Positions 17,715 to 25,584 of a stretch of DNA of 35,803 bases are shown here, one piece after another. The position numbers and the translations under genes were made by a program. Source of the stretch: an uncultured Prevotella sp. (GTDB taxonomy: Bacteria > Bacteroidota > Bacteroidia > Bacteroidales > Bacteroidaceae); the NCBI GenBank assembly GCA_947167845.1, contig CAMVJQ010000024.1, positions 1 through 35,803 of the forward strand, given 5' to 3'. Position 1 is the stretch's first letter. Every line of letters starts with the position of its first letter. The notes beneath the pieces are model-generated. The model was given only the letters and a program-made list of their open reading frames with translations. It had not been told where the DNA came from and ran no database searches.

Positions 17715-18172
17715 GACTCTTTCTTCTGCCGCTTGGCAGTATTCTTCATTGAAGGATGCTGAGCCAGATGGTTCATACGATACTCACGCGGCGTGATGCC
17801 CATCAGTTTGTAGAATGACGCATAGAACGACTGCCGATTGGCAAAGCCCACCATGTCGCTCACCTCCACCATACGCAAATTCTGATAACGCTTATCCACA
17901 AGGATAGACATCGCCTCATCGATGCGGTATTTGTTGACAAACGACGTATAGTTCATGTGAAAGCGTACATTCACCACAGCAGAGATATAACGTGTATTCG
18001 TACCCAGGTCTTCGGCCAGCCGCTTGGCTGAATAATCCTTATCGCGATACTTCTTCTGCATCACGATAATGTTCATGATTTTCTCCTGCATTTCATCCAT
18101 CAGGCGCGGACTCACAAGGCTACGATATGCAGCCTCTTTTTCTTTTTTCTCGATAATGTTGTATTTAGCCAT
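17711..18172 (-). CDS. AraC-type DNA-binding protein (HTH domain only)
   Basis: 153 residues. Two helix-turn-helix units are visible: YSAKRLAEDLGTNTRYISAVV at about 47-67 and VEVSDMVGFANRQSFYASF at about 103-121, ending in GITPREYR, the AraC family hallmark. There is no sensor or receiver domain before them, only a short helical leader. The basic tail is NTAKRQKKES. It probably regulates its own operon with DPP III. The stop overlaps the DPP III TTG start by four bases. It diverges from recQ. Confidence 0.82.
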   Translation of the reverse strand: MAKYNIIEKKEKEAAYRSLVSPRLMDEMQEKIMNIIVMQKKYRDKDYSAKRLAEDLGTNTRYISAVVNVRFHMNYTSFVNKYRIDEAMSILVDKRYQNLRMVEVSDMVGFANRQSFYASFYKLMGITPREYRMNHLAQHPSMKNTAKRQKKES

Positions 18173-18206
18173 ACTTAGTAAATGGTTAAGATGTTAATAT
18201 TCGTTG

Positions 18207-18215
18207 GCAAATATA
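18207..18215 (-). promoter_or_regulatory. -7 box for the AraC-DPP III operon
   Basis: TATATTTGC on the minus strand, about 34 nt before the regulator's ATG at 18172. The -33 region is a T-run rather than TTTG. Confidence 0.6.
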
Positions 18216-18269
18216 CAAAAAAAACTGGAAACTTTATGTCTTTTTTATGATTTATTTGGAAAAAAGTCG

Positions 18270-18278
18270 TATATTTGC
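18270..18278 (+). promoter_or_regulatory. -7 box for recQ
   Basis: TATATTTGC lies 18 nt before the recQ ATG at 18297. It is identical to the divergent box at 18207-18215 on the other strand. It argues against an upstream in-frame ATG at 18204. Confidence 0.6.
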
Positions 18279-18296
18279 CCCCAAAAAGACAAATTA

Positions 18297-20126
18297 ATGA
18301 CGATTTCGGACACTTTACAACACTATTTTGGGTACAAATCTTTCAGACAAAATCAGCAGGAAATCATCGAGACCGTGCTGACGGGCCACGATGCCCTGGT
18401 ACTGATGCCTACAGGCGGCGGCAAGAGTATCTGCTACCAGATACCCGCCCTGATGATGCGGGGCACGGCAATCGTCATTTCACCGCTCATCAGCCTGATG
18501 AAAGACCAGGTTGAGGCATTGAAGGCTAACGGCATTGAAGCAGAAGCACTTAACAGCGGCAATAACCTGGAATCCGATACGATCATCAGGCGCAAATGCA
18601 TGGCTGGCTCGCTGAAGTTGCTGTATATGTCGCCAGAGAAGGCACTGGCAGAGATCGAATACCTGCTGAAATATATCCAAATCTCGCTGTTCGCCATCGA
18701 TGAGGCACACTGCATCAGTCAGTGGGGGCACGACTTCCGTCCGGAATACACACAACTGGGAACACTTCGTGAAAAATTTCCCGACATCCCGATGATGGCA
18801 CTGACGGCCACGGCAGACAAAATAACGCGACATGACATCCTGCGGCAACTGAGACTGAACGACGCACGAGAATTCATCTCCAGTTTTGACCGCCCCAACC
18901 TGAGTCTTTCTGTGAAAAGAGGTTACAAAGGGACTGAGAAGATGCAGTTTATCCTCAACTTCATCAAGGCCCGTCCTACGGAGGCTGGCATCATCTACTG
19001 TCTGAGCAGGAAGTCAACGGAGAAGGTGGCCGCCGACCTTCAGCGGAGAGGCATACAGGCCGCGCCCTACCACGCTGGACTGACCCCGCAGGAACGAAGC
19101 AGGACACAAGAGGCCTTCAAACAGGACACACTCCTGGTGGTATGCGCCACTATCGCCTTCGGCATGGGCATCGATAAGAGCAATGTCAGATGGGTCATCC
19201 ATTACAATATGCCGAAGAGCATCGAGAACTTCTATCAGGAAATAGGCAGGGCAGGACGGGACGGCGCGCCTGCCGACACCGTGCTGTTCTACTCGCTGGC
19301 AGACATCATCCAACTGACGGAGTTTGCAAGGCAGAGCGGACAGCAGGACATCAACATGGACAAATTGCGCCGGATGCGGGAATATGCAGAGTCGGGTGTC
19401 TGCCGCCGACGCATCCTGCTCAACTATTTCGGCGAACAGACAGGCCACGACTGCCACAACTGCGACATCTGCGCCAATCCCCCCAAACGCTTCGATGGCA
19501 CCCGATGCATCCAGATGGCACTCAGTGCCGCCAAGCGCACTGACGAGCAGACGCGCATCTCAACGATCATCGAGATCCTCAAGGGCATGCGCTCCCCGTC
19601 GGTGATGCGCAACGGCTATGACCGCCTGAAGACGTTCGGAGTGGGGCGCGACGTGGCTACCAGCGACTGGCAGGACTATCTGCTGCAGATGCTACAGATG
19701 GGATTCATAGAGATAGCCTATGACGACGGCCACAAAGTGAAGATCACCGATATCGGCAACGAGGTGCTCTACGGACGCAGGACTGCCGAACTCTGCGTCA
19801 TTGACCGCAGCACCAAGGAAGAAGCCCCGAAGAGGCAGAAGCCCCGCCTGCACCTGGAGATACCCACTATCACGATACCCGGACTGCCACCCACTGACGG
19901 CATCGAAGACCCCAAACTGTTTGACGCGCTCAAGAAGTTGAGAATGGTCTGTGCACAGGAAGAAGGATTCCCACCCTATATTGTGTTCAACGACAAGGTG
20001 CTCCACTCACTGGCAACCGTCAAGCCAGTCACCCTGGAGCAGTTCGGATATATCGCAGGCATAGGCGAGCACAAGAAGCAGAAGTACGGCGAGCGATTCC
20101 TGTCGCTCATCAGGAAATATGTATAA
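18297..20126 (+). CDS. recQ: ATP-dependent DNA helicase RecQ
   Basis: 609 residues from ATG 18297. Walker A is MPTGGGKS (37-44), DEAH is at 135-138 followed by the RecQ aromatic loop (CISQWGHDFRP), and motif VI is QEIGRAGRDG. The zinc-binding RecQ-Ct region has CRRRILLNYFG and CHNCDIC. A C-terminal HRDC domain (KKLRMVCAQEEGFPPYIVF) completes the classical architecture. It unwinds DNA 3' to 5' in recombination and fork repair. The upstream in-frame ATG at 18204 is rejected because the -7 box falls inside that extension. Confidence 0.95.
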   Translation: MTISDTLQHYFGYKSFRQNQQEIIETVLTGHDALVLMPTGGGKSICYQIPALMMRGTAIVISPLISLMKDQVEALKANGIEAEALNSGNNLESDTIIRRKCMAGSLKLLYMSPEKALAEIEYLLKYIQISLFAIDEAHCISQWGHDFRPEYTQLGTLREKFPDIPMMALTATADKITRHDILRQLRLNDAREFISSFDRPNLSLSVKRGYKGTEKMQFILNFIKARPTEAGIIYCLSRKSTEKVAADLQRRGIQAAPYHAGLTPQERSRTQEAFKQDTLLVVCATIAFGMGIDKSNVRWVIHYNMPKSIENFYQEIGRAGRDGAPADTVLFYSLADIIQLTEFARQSGQQDINMDKLRRMREYAESGVCRRRILLNYFGEQTGHDCHNCDICANPPKRFDGTRCIQMALSAAKRTDEQTRISTIIEILKGMRSPSVMRNGYDRLKTFGVGRDVATSDWQDYLLQMLQMGFIEIAYDDGHKVKITDIGNEVLYGRRTAELCVIDRSTKEEAPKRQKPRLHLEIPTITIPGLPPTDGIEDPKLFDALKKLRMVCAQEEGFPPYIVFNDKVLHSLATVKPVTLEQFGYIAGIGEHKKQKYGERFLSLIRKYV

Positions 20127-20238
20127 AATAGGTGGCTTTGCACCATTCCTTTTATTAAAAGTTTGAAAAAAACGGGAAAAATGTGTCACTTTTTGCTAAA
20201 AACACAACACCAATCTCGCTTTTCAACAGATTTTTTCG

Positions 20239-20247
20239 TAACTTTGC
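20239..20247 (+). promoter_or_regulatory. -7 box for the GT5-DUF4270 operon
   Basis: TAACTTTGC lies 17 nt before the ATG at 20265. The -33 region has only CTTTTC. Confidence 0.6.
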
Positions 20248-20264
20248 CGAACAAAATCATAAAG

Positions 20265-21098
20265 ATGGGAAAGAAAAAGATATTGTTTATCAATCAGGAG
20301 ATTACTCCTTACGTACCGGAAAGCGAAATGTCGCTGATGGGTAGAGACCTGCCACAGGCAATTCAGGAAAAGGGATATGAAATCCGCACATTTATGCCCA
20401 AGTGGGGAACCATCAACGAGAGGCGAGGGCAACTGCACGAAGTAATCCGTCTTTCAGGAATGAACCTTATCATCGATGATACTGACCACCCTCTAATCAT
20501 AAAGGTGGCCACTATTCCGTCGGCCAAAGTGCAGGTTTATTTCATCGACAACGATGACTATTTCAACAAGCGCCAGATGGAACAAGACGAGAAGGGAGAT
20601 GACTATCCCGACAATGGTGAGAGAGCCATTTTCTTTGCACGTGGCGTGCTGGAGACTGTCAAGAAACTGCGCTGGGTGCCTGACGTCATCCACTGCCAGG
20701 GATGGATGAGCGCCGTGGTGCCCCTCTACATCAAGACTGCCTATCACGACGAGCCCTCATTTGCCAATACCAAGGTGATTACTTCTCTTTTCACCAAGAG
20801 CCTGAAGAGCGACCTCGGCACCAACTTCAAGCGCTGCCTCGAATTCCGTGAGGCGACTTCCAAACTGCTGGAGCCTTACAACGACACCTTCGACTTTGAT
20901 GAACTCGGCAAACTGGCTATCGACTACAGCGATGGTATTGTGCAGGTTAGCAATGTCGTCAACAAGGACCTGCTGAAGTATGCCAAAGACAAGAATGTTC
21001 CTTTACTCAAATACCCCAAGGAAAACTTCACCGACGCCATCGAGGCCTTCTACGACAAGATATGCCCCGATACGGCAGACAAGGCTGAGGAAGAATAA
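20265..21098 (+). CDS. Glycogen/starch synthase catalytic-domain homologue (GT5 N-terminal half only)
   Basis: 277 residues from ATG 20265. It begins GKKKILFINQEITPY, has GYEIRTFMPKWG, and carries WVPDVIHCQGWMSAVVPLY in place of the glycogen-synthase HAHDW strand. A full glycogen synthase has about 470 or more residues and a KTGGL motif near residue 15 for ADP-glucose. Here VPESEMS occupies that place, and the second GT-B domain is absent. It is therefore unlikely to be an active synthase. Such half-proteins are, from memory, conserved in Bacteroidales and often annotated as glycogen synthase. It is followed after 20 nt by a DUF4270 lipoprotein gene. Confidence 0.8.
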   Translation: MGKKKILFINQEITPYVPESEMSLMGRDLPQAIQEKGYEIRTFMPKWGTINERRGQLHEVIRLSGMNLIIDDTDHPLIIKVATIPSAKVQVYFIDNDDYFNKRQMEQDEKGDDYPDNGERAIFFARGVLETVKKLRWVPDVIHCQGWMSAVVPLYIKTAYHDEPSFANTKVITSLFTKSLKSDLGTNFKRCLEFREATSKLLEPYNDTFDFDELGKLAIDYSDGIVQVSNVVNKDLLKYAKDKNVPLLKYPKENFTDAIEAFYDKICPDTADKAEEE

Positions 21099-21118
21099 CA
21101 GACAGGATTAACAAAGAA

Positions 21119-22624
21119 ATGAAACTCAAGTATCTTACAGCGATTGCATTAACCGCAATGGCACTTTACTCATGCGATGAGGAGACAGGCAAACTGGGAG
21201 CAAGCATCACCAATACCAGCGACCAACTCATCGTCTCAGCAGAAAACTTTGACGTACTGACCAATTCATATCTGCCCGACTCCGTCTATTCCTACAGCGA
21301 GGAGTGCTATCTGGGCATGATCATCGACCCGGAGACCGACACCTACGTCAGAAGCGGATTCATGGCACAGTTCAACATGATGGAGAAGACCCATCTGCCC
21401 GACAAGGCCAACATCGTCAGTCTGGAAGACGGTGAGATCATCGCCGACTCGGCAGCCATCATCCTATATTTCGACCACGTGGAGACTTTCGGCGACTCGC
21501 TTGCAGCCATGAAAATGAAAGTATCAGAACTGGACAAGCCCGTGGAGGACGGCGTACACTACTCCAATTTCGACCCCGAAGCCGCCGGCTATATCAGGAA
21601 GGATGGGCTGAAGCACTACCAGTCATACTCGATGGCGAACATGAACTGGTCCGACAGCCTCAGAAACGCCATGTCGGGCTACTACTACCTGCGCGTCAGC
21701 CTCAAAGAACCGTATAAGGCCAAGGACGGCACCGTATATAACAACTACGGCACCTACGTGCTGCGTAACTACTATCAGCACCCGGAGTACTTCAAGAACT
21801 CCTACGCCTTCATCCACAATGTCTGCCCGGGATTCTATTTTGAGAATTATGACGGCGTAGGCCTGATGTCGTATTTCAATCAGGTGGATCTGCGCATCTA
21901 TTACAGATACAAGGACAAGGAGGAAGACCCGGATGACCCGGATGCCGTCTATGTGAGTTACCTCGGAGCCAGTTCCACACAGGAAGTCCTGCAGACCGTC
22001 ACCGTGCAGAACGAGAAAGAGGCTCTGAAACGTCTGACTGACGAGAGTGACTGCACCTTCCTGAAATCACCCTGCGGCATCTTCACAGAGGTGACACTAC
22101 CCGTCGACGACATCAAGGATCAGCATGCCAACGACTCGCTGCTCTCGGCCACCGTCAGTTTCAACCGCCTGAATAATGAGCAGAAGGTGACCAACTACTC
22201 ATTCGACACGACTCCACACGTGCTGCTCATCGAGAAGGACAGCATCAACGCATTCTTCGAGAATGGCCGCAACTACAACAACCGCTACGCCTTCTACACA
22301 TCGCTCAGCAAGAATGCCTACTCATTCTCCGGTAGCAGCGACATCAGCAATCTGATCGTCAAGATGTACAACGACAAGAAAGAAGGTCTGAAGAACGACC
22401 CTGACTGGGTGGCCCATCATCCGAACTGGAACAAGGCAATGCTCATACCCGTCTACCCCATCACCGCCACCACTACAACGGCTACAAGCGCATCGTCATC
22501 CACGACAAGCACGGCTCCCGTACTGATCGCCAACGAGATGGGACTGACCAGCACGCGACTCGTCAGGGGCACGAAGGAGAATCCGATAAAGATCAGAGTC
22601 GTCTTTGCAAAATTCAATGAATGA
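21119..22624 (+). CDS. DUF4270 lipoprotein
   Basis: 501 residues. A lipoprotein signal ends at LYSC, with Cys19 lipidated. The mature part begins DEETGKLGASI and continues with alternating beta-strands and conserved-looking blocks (YLGMIIDPETDTYVRSGFMAQF, ADSAAIILYF). I recognise this as the DUF4270 family of Bacteroidetes, which has no assigned function. A Thr/Ser-rich segment (about residues 450-470) sits near the C-terminus. It lies in an operon after the GT5 half-protein and overlaps a small ORF at its stop. Confidence 0.78.
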   Translation: MKLKYLTAIALTAMALYSCDEETGKLGASITNTSDQLIVSAENFDVLTNSYLPDSVYSYSEECYLGMIIDPETDTYVRSGFMAQFNMMEKTHLPDKANIVSLEDGEIIADSAAIILYFDHVETFGDSLAAMKMKVSELDKPVEDGVHYSNFDPEAAGYIRKDGLKHYQSYSMANMNWSDSLRNAMSGYYYLRVSLKEPYKAKDGTVYNNYGTYVLRNYYQHPEYFKNSYAFIHNVCPGFYFENYDGVGLMSYFNQVDLRIYYRYKDKEEDPDDPDAVYVSYLGASSTQEVLQTVTVQNEKEALKRLTDESDCTFLKSPCGIFTEVTLPVDDIKDQHANDSLLSATVSFNRLNNEQKVTNYSFDTTPHVLLIEKDSINAFFENGRNYNNRYAFYTSLSKNAYSFSGSSDISNLIVKMYNDKKEGLKNDPDWVAHHPNWNKAMLIPVYPITATTTTATSASSSTTSTAPVLIANEMGLTSTRLVRGTKENPIKIRVVFAKFNE

Positions 22625-22758
22625 TGGCCGACGGATATCTGGAGAAGCACTATGCCGACTACGAGGCCCGCAAGGCTGCCTGGCTGCGCAAGAAGAAGCA
22701 CCAGCCCAAGTCTGGCAACAGCAGAAAAATAGAGCGACCCGACGACGAGTCGCTCTAA
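22624..22758 (+). CDS. 44-residue basic ORF coupled to DUF4270
   Basis: ATG 22624 shares its A with the DUF4270 TGA (TGATG); a second ATG at 22621 would give the classic ATGA overlap. The protein reads MADGYLEKHYADYEARKAA, then WLRKKKHQPKSG, and ends ERPDDESL. It is very polar, with a likely helix at 4-27 rich in Tyr, Lys and Arg, and no membrane segment. From memory, similar short MADxYLEK proteins are found in Bacteroidales and sometimes mislabelled as dehydrogenase; no function is known. The last ten codons also form the stem of a terminator hairpin. Confidence 0.6.
   Translation: MADGYLEKHYADYEARKAAWLRKKKHQPKSGNSRKIERPDDESL
22731..22756. terminator. Bidirectional terminator between the DUF4270 operon and pcrA
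   Basis: AGAGCGAC (22731-22738) and GTCGCTCT (22749-22756) form a perfect 8-bp stem, extended by one T-A pair. On the minus strand it is followed by TATTTTTC, a good T-tract for pcrA. On the plus strand AATTCTTTC follows. The hairpin overlaps the end and stop codon of the small ORF. Confidence 0.65.
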
Positions 22759-22788
22759 TTCTTTCTGGGTATCGGCCAGAGCCATGCC

Positions 22789-25281
22789 TCAGCCTATGAT
22801 CTTGTACTTGGCATACTTCAGCAGCAACTGCTTCATGCCCGTATTGGTGAACTCCACCGTGGCCTTCGTGTTCTCACCCGTACCCTCTATCTTTATCACC
22901 GTCCCGATGCCGAAGCGCTGATGCTCGATGCGCGCACCCTCGTGCAGATCGCCCGCACTCGGATCAGATGCCATCGGACGCGGAGGTACGGCACGGGCGA
23001 CCGACTTGAAGTTGCCCCCAGGTGCTGACTGCCGTGAGGGACTGCCGCCAAGCGGCTTGCCCGTCTGCTGCTGATAGAGCCGCTTGAATCCCTCGCCGAA
23101 GGGGTCGGCGGGCTTCTCTTCCTGACGGGGCGCCACCATGCGGGGCTTCGGATCGGCACGGAACTGCGTGGCCACGGGCCTCGGGTTCTGCATCCATTCC
23201 GGCCCCTCGCTCTCAAAGCCCCGGCTTCTGCCATACGTGTTCCCTGTGCCGTAAGCCCCTCCGTCATAGCGATTATAAGGCTTGCGGCCGCTGAAGTCCT
23301 CCCCACCCTTCTCGCTCTGCACCTCGAGCAGTTCGGGGTCAATGTCGCGGATGAATCGTGAGGGTGTGTCATACTCCATCCGTCCGTAGCGCCAGCGATT
23401 CTGCGCGCAGGTCAGTATGCAGTGCTTCTCGGCTCGTGTGATGGCCACGTAGAGCAGCCGCCGCTCCTCTTCCAGTTCGCGCATCGAGTTGGTACACATC
23501 GGCGAGGGGAAGATATTCTCCTCGAGCCCCACTACGAACACCGTCGGGAATTCGAGTCCCTTGGCCGAATGGATGGTCATCAGCGTCACCTTATCGTTCT
23601 CGTCGCCAGTATCGCTGTCAAGGTCGGTCAGCAGCGCCACCTCCTGCAGGAAGTCGGGCAGATACACCTGGTCGCCCATATCCTCCTCACGGCGCGACTC
23701 CACGAAGTCCTGCATGCCGCCGAGGAATTCCTCGAGGTTCTCCTGGCGGGAGATGTCCTCGGGATTGCGACCTGCATAGATGTCGCGGCTGATGCCTGAG
23801 TTCATGATGATGTCGTGTCCGAGCGTGTAGGCATCCTCCGTGTTGAGCCGCGCTATCCAACCCTCGATGAGATCACGGAAGGCGTTGAGTTTCGTCTGCG
23901 TGCCCTTCGAGACACCCGTAGGGAAGAGCACGGGCTCCTTGATCACCTGCCAGAGACTGACCCCGTAGGTCTGTGCCGTCTGGATGACCTTGCCCACCGT
24001 TGTGTCGCCGATGCCTCGGGCGGGATAGTTGACGATGCGCTTGAAGGCCTCCTCGTCGTCGGGGTTGGCCACGAGGCGGAAGTAGGCTATCACGTCCTTG
24101 ATCTCCTTGCGCTGATAGAACGAGAGTCCGCCATAGATGCGGTAGGGAATATTGTCCTTGCGCATCTGCTCCTCAAACGAACGGCTCTGCGAGTTGGTGC
24201 GGTAGAGGATGGCAAAGTCGCTCCAGTTGCAGTGATCCTGCTTCCGCAGCCGCTTGATGTCCTGCGTGACGATGATGGCCTCCTCCTTGTCAGAGTAGGC
24301 GGGCTTCAACTGCAGGCGCTCGCCGTGCTCGTTCTCTGAGAATACGTTCTTCGGTATCTGGCGCTCGTTGCGGCGGATGAGCGAGTTGGCGGCCTGCACG
24401 ATGAGTTGGGTCGAGCGGTAGTTCTGTTCGAGTTTGAAGAGGCGCGAGCCCGGATATTGCTTTTGGAAGTCGAGGATGTTGTCGATGTTGGCTCCCCGGA
24501 AAGAGTAGATGCTCTGGGCATCGTCGCCCACTACGCACACCCGCTGGTGCTCGCGAGAGAGTTGATACACGATGGCTTGCTGGGCAAAGTTCGTGTCCTG
24601 GTACTCATCCACGAGCACGAACTGGAACTTCTCTACGTACTTCTGCCTGACATCCTCGTGCTGCTGGAAGAGCACCCACGTCTGAACCAGCAGGTCATCG
24701 AAGTCCATCGCATTGGCCTGACGGCACCTCTCCGCGTACCTTATATATATATTACTGACCTGCGGCAGTTTTCGCGTGGCGTCGTCAGAGGCCCATCCAC
24801 TTTGTGCATACTGCTGAGGGAGCAGCAGATGGTTCTTGGCCATCGAGATGCGGTCGGCCACCGTTGAGGGCTTGTATGCCTTGTCGTCGAGCCCCATCTC
24901 CTTGATGATAGCCTTCACCAGCGATCGGGCGTCGGTCTGGTCGTAGATGGTGAAGTTTGAGTTGTAGCCTATCTTGTCGGCCTCTGCCCTGAGTATGCGT
25001 GCGAAGACGCTGTGGAAGGTGCCCATCTGCAGGTAGCGTGCCCGCTCCTGCCCCACCAGCCGGCCTATGCGTTCCTTCATCTCCCGCGCCGCCTTGTTGG
25101 TGAAGGTCAGCGCCAATATCTGCCAGGGCTTCATGCCCTGCTCCAGGAGCCAGGCTATCTTGTAGGTCAGCACGCGCGTCTTGCCCGATCCCGCTCCCGC
25201 TATCACGAGGCTCGCCCCGTCGCAGTATTCCACTGCAAGTCGCTGGCTCTCATTCAGTTCGCTCAATAATTCTGTGTTCAT
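22789..25281 (-). CDS. pcrA: UvrD/PcrA-type DNA helicase
   Basis: 830 residues from ATG 25281. The superfamily I motifs are in order: AGAGSGKT (28-35), LTFTNKAAREMKERI, DEYQDTN, VGDDAQSIYSFRGA, LEQNYRST, TIHSAKGLEFPTVFVVG and LLYVAITRAEK. A glycine- and tyrosine-rich linker (YDGGAYGTGNTYGRSRG) precedes a small C-terminal domain (EHQRFGIGTVIKIEG), as in PcrA. It is a 3'-5' helicase in nucleotide excision repair and replication restart. The open frame extends 19 codons upstream, but the -7 box falls in that stretch, so ATG 25281 is chosen. Confidence 0.94.
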   Translation of the reverse strand: MNTELLSELNESQRLAVEYCDGASLVIAGAGSGKTRVLTYKIAWLLEQGMKPWQILALTFTNKAAREMKERIGRLVGQERARYLQMGTFHSVFARILRAEADKIGYNSNFTIYDQTDARSLVKAIIKEMGLDDKAYKPSTVADRISMAKNHLLLPQQYAQSGWASDDATRKLPQVSNIYIRYAERCRQANAMDFDDLLVQTWVLFQQHEDVRQKYVEKFQFVLVDEYQDTNFAQQAIVYQLSREHQRVCVVGDDAQSIYSFRGANIDNILDFQKQYPGSRLFKLEQNYRSTQLIVQAANSLIRRNERQIPKNVFSENEHGERLQLKPAYSDKEEAIIVTQDIKRLRKQDHCNWSDFAILYRTNSQSRSFEEQMRKDNIPYRIYGGLSFYQRKEIKDVIAYFRLVANPDDEEAFKRIVNYPARGIGDTTVGKVIQTAQTYGVSLWQVIKEPVLFPTGVSKGTQTKLNAFRDLIEGWIARLNTEDAYTLGHDIIMNSGISRDIYAGRNPEDISRQENLEEFLGGMQDFVESRREEDMGDQVYLPDFLQEVALLTDLDSDTGDENDKVTLMTIHSAKGLEFPTVFVVGLEENIFPSPMCTNSMRELEEERRLLYVAITRAEKHCILTCAQNRWRYGRMEYDTPSRFIRDIDPELLEVQSEKGGEDFSGRKPYNRYDGGAYGTGNTYGRSRGFESEGPEWMQNPRPVATQFRADPKPRMVAPRQEEKPADPFGEGFKRLYQQQTGKPLGGSPSRQSAPGGNFKSVARAVPPRPMASDPSAGDLHEGARIEHQRFGIGTVIKIEGTGENTKATVEFTNTGMKQLLLKYAKYKIIG

Positions 25282-25306
25282 CAACCCTAATTCGAAAGTG
25301 TACTGT

Positions 25307-25339
25307 GCAAAGGTACGACTTTTTATCCGAACCGCCAAA
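25307..25339 (-). promoter_or_regulatory. Promoter for pcrA
   Basis: On the minus strand the -7 box TACCTTTGC (25307-25315) and -33 TTTG (25336-25339) are 20 nt apart. The -33 element lies inside an inverted repeat (25332-25349). Confidence 0.75.
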
Positions 25340-25349
25340 TTTTTGGCGG
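25332..25349. promoter_or_regulatory. Inverted repeat over the pcrA -33 box, possible operator
   Basis: CCGCCAA (25332-25338) and TTGGCGG (25343-25349) are a perfect 7-bp inverted repeat around AATT. It overlaps the -33 TTTG of the pcrA promoter. It could be a regulator site or a hairpin. Confidence 0.4.
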
Positions 25350-25384
25350 CAGATTAGCCGATTTCAGACGAGCCGTAACATCGT

Positions 25385-25422
25385 GGGCACGGAGATTACG
25401 ATTCGAGGGCACGGAGATTACG
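25385..25422. repeat. Two direct copies of a 16-bp sequence in the pcrA-carB spacer
   Basis: GGGCACGGAGATTACG occurs at 25385-25400 and 25407-25422, exactly 22 bp apart. Two helical turns of spacing would fit a protein-binding pair. The rest of the 303-nt spacer (25282-25584) holds the two promoters, the inverted repeat and otherwise nothing I recognise. Confidence 0.6.
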
Positions 25423-25505
25423 GGTCGTTGATGGGGGCAATGATACGCTATTGACGGCATTTGGTCAAGGATATGCAGGAAATCGCGCAAATCGGCGGAA
25501 AGAGT

Positions 25506-25538
25506 TTTGGAAGTTTCCGAAAATCTTCGTATCTTTGC
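25506..25538 (+). promoter_or_regulatory. Promoter for carB
   Basis: The -33 box TTTG (25506-25509) and -7 box TATCTTTGC (25530-25538) are 20 nt apart. The leader is about 40 nt and shows no obvious attenuator. Confidence 0.75.
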
Positions 25539-25584
25539 ACGCGATAAATAGGAACAAGGATAAACATCAACCCATAAAAAGACA

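Noticed and set aside
18204..18296. N-terminal extension of recQ from ATG 18204
   Set aside because: It would include the -7 box at 18270-18278 and adds residues unlike any RecQ start.
25385..25422. Possible CRISPR-like repeat
   Set aside because: Only two copies with a 6-nt gap, no spacers of proper length and no cas genes.
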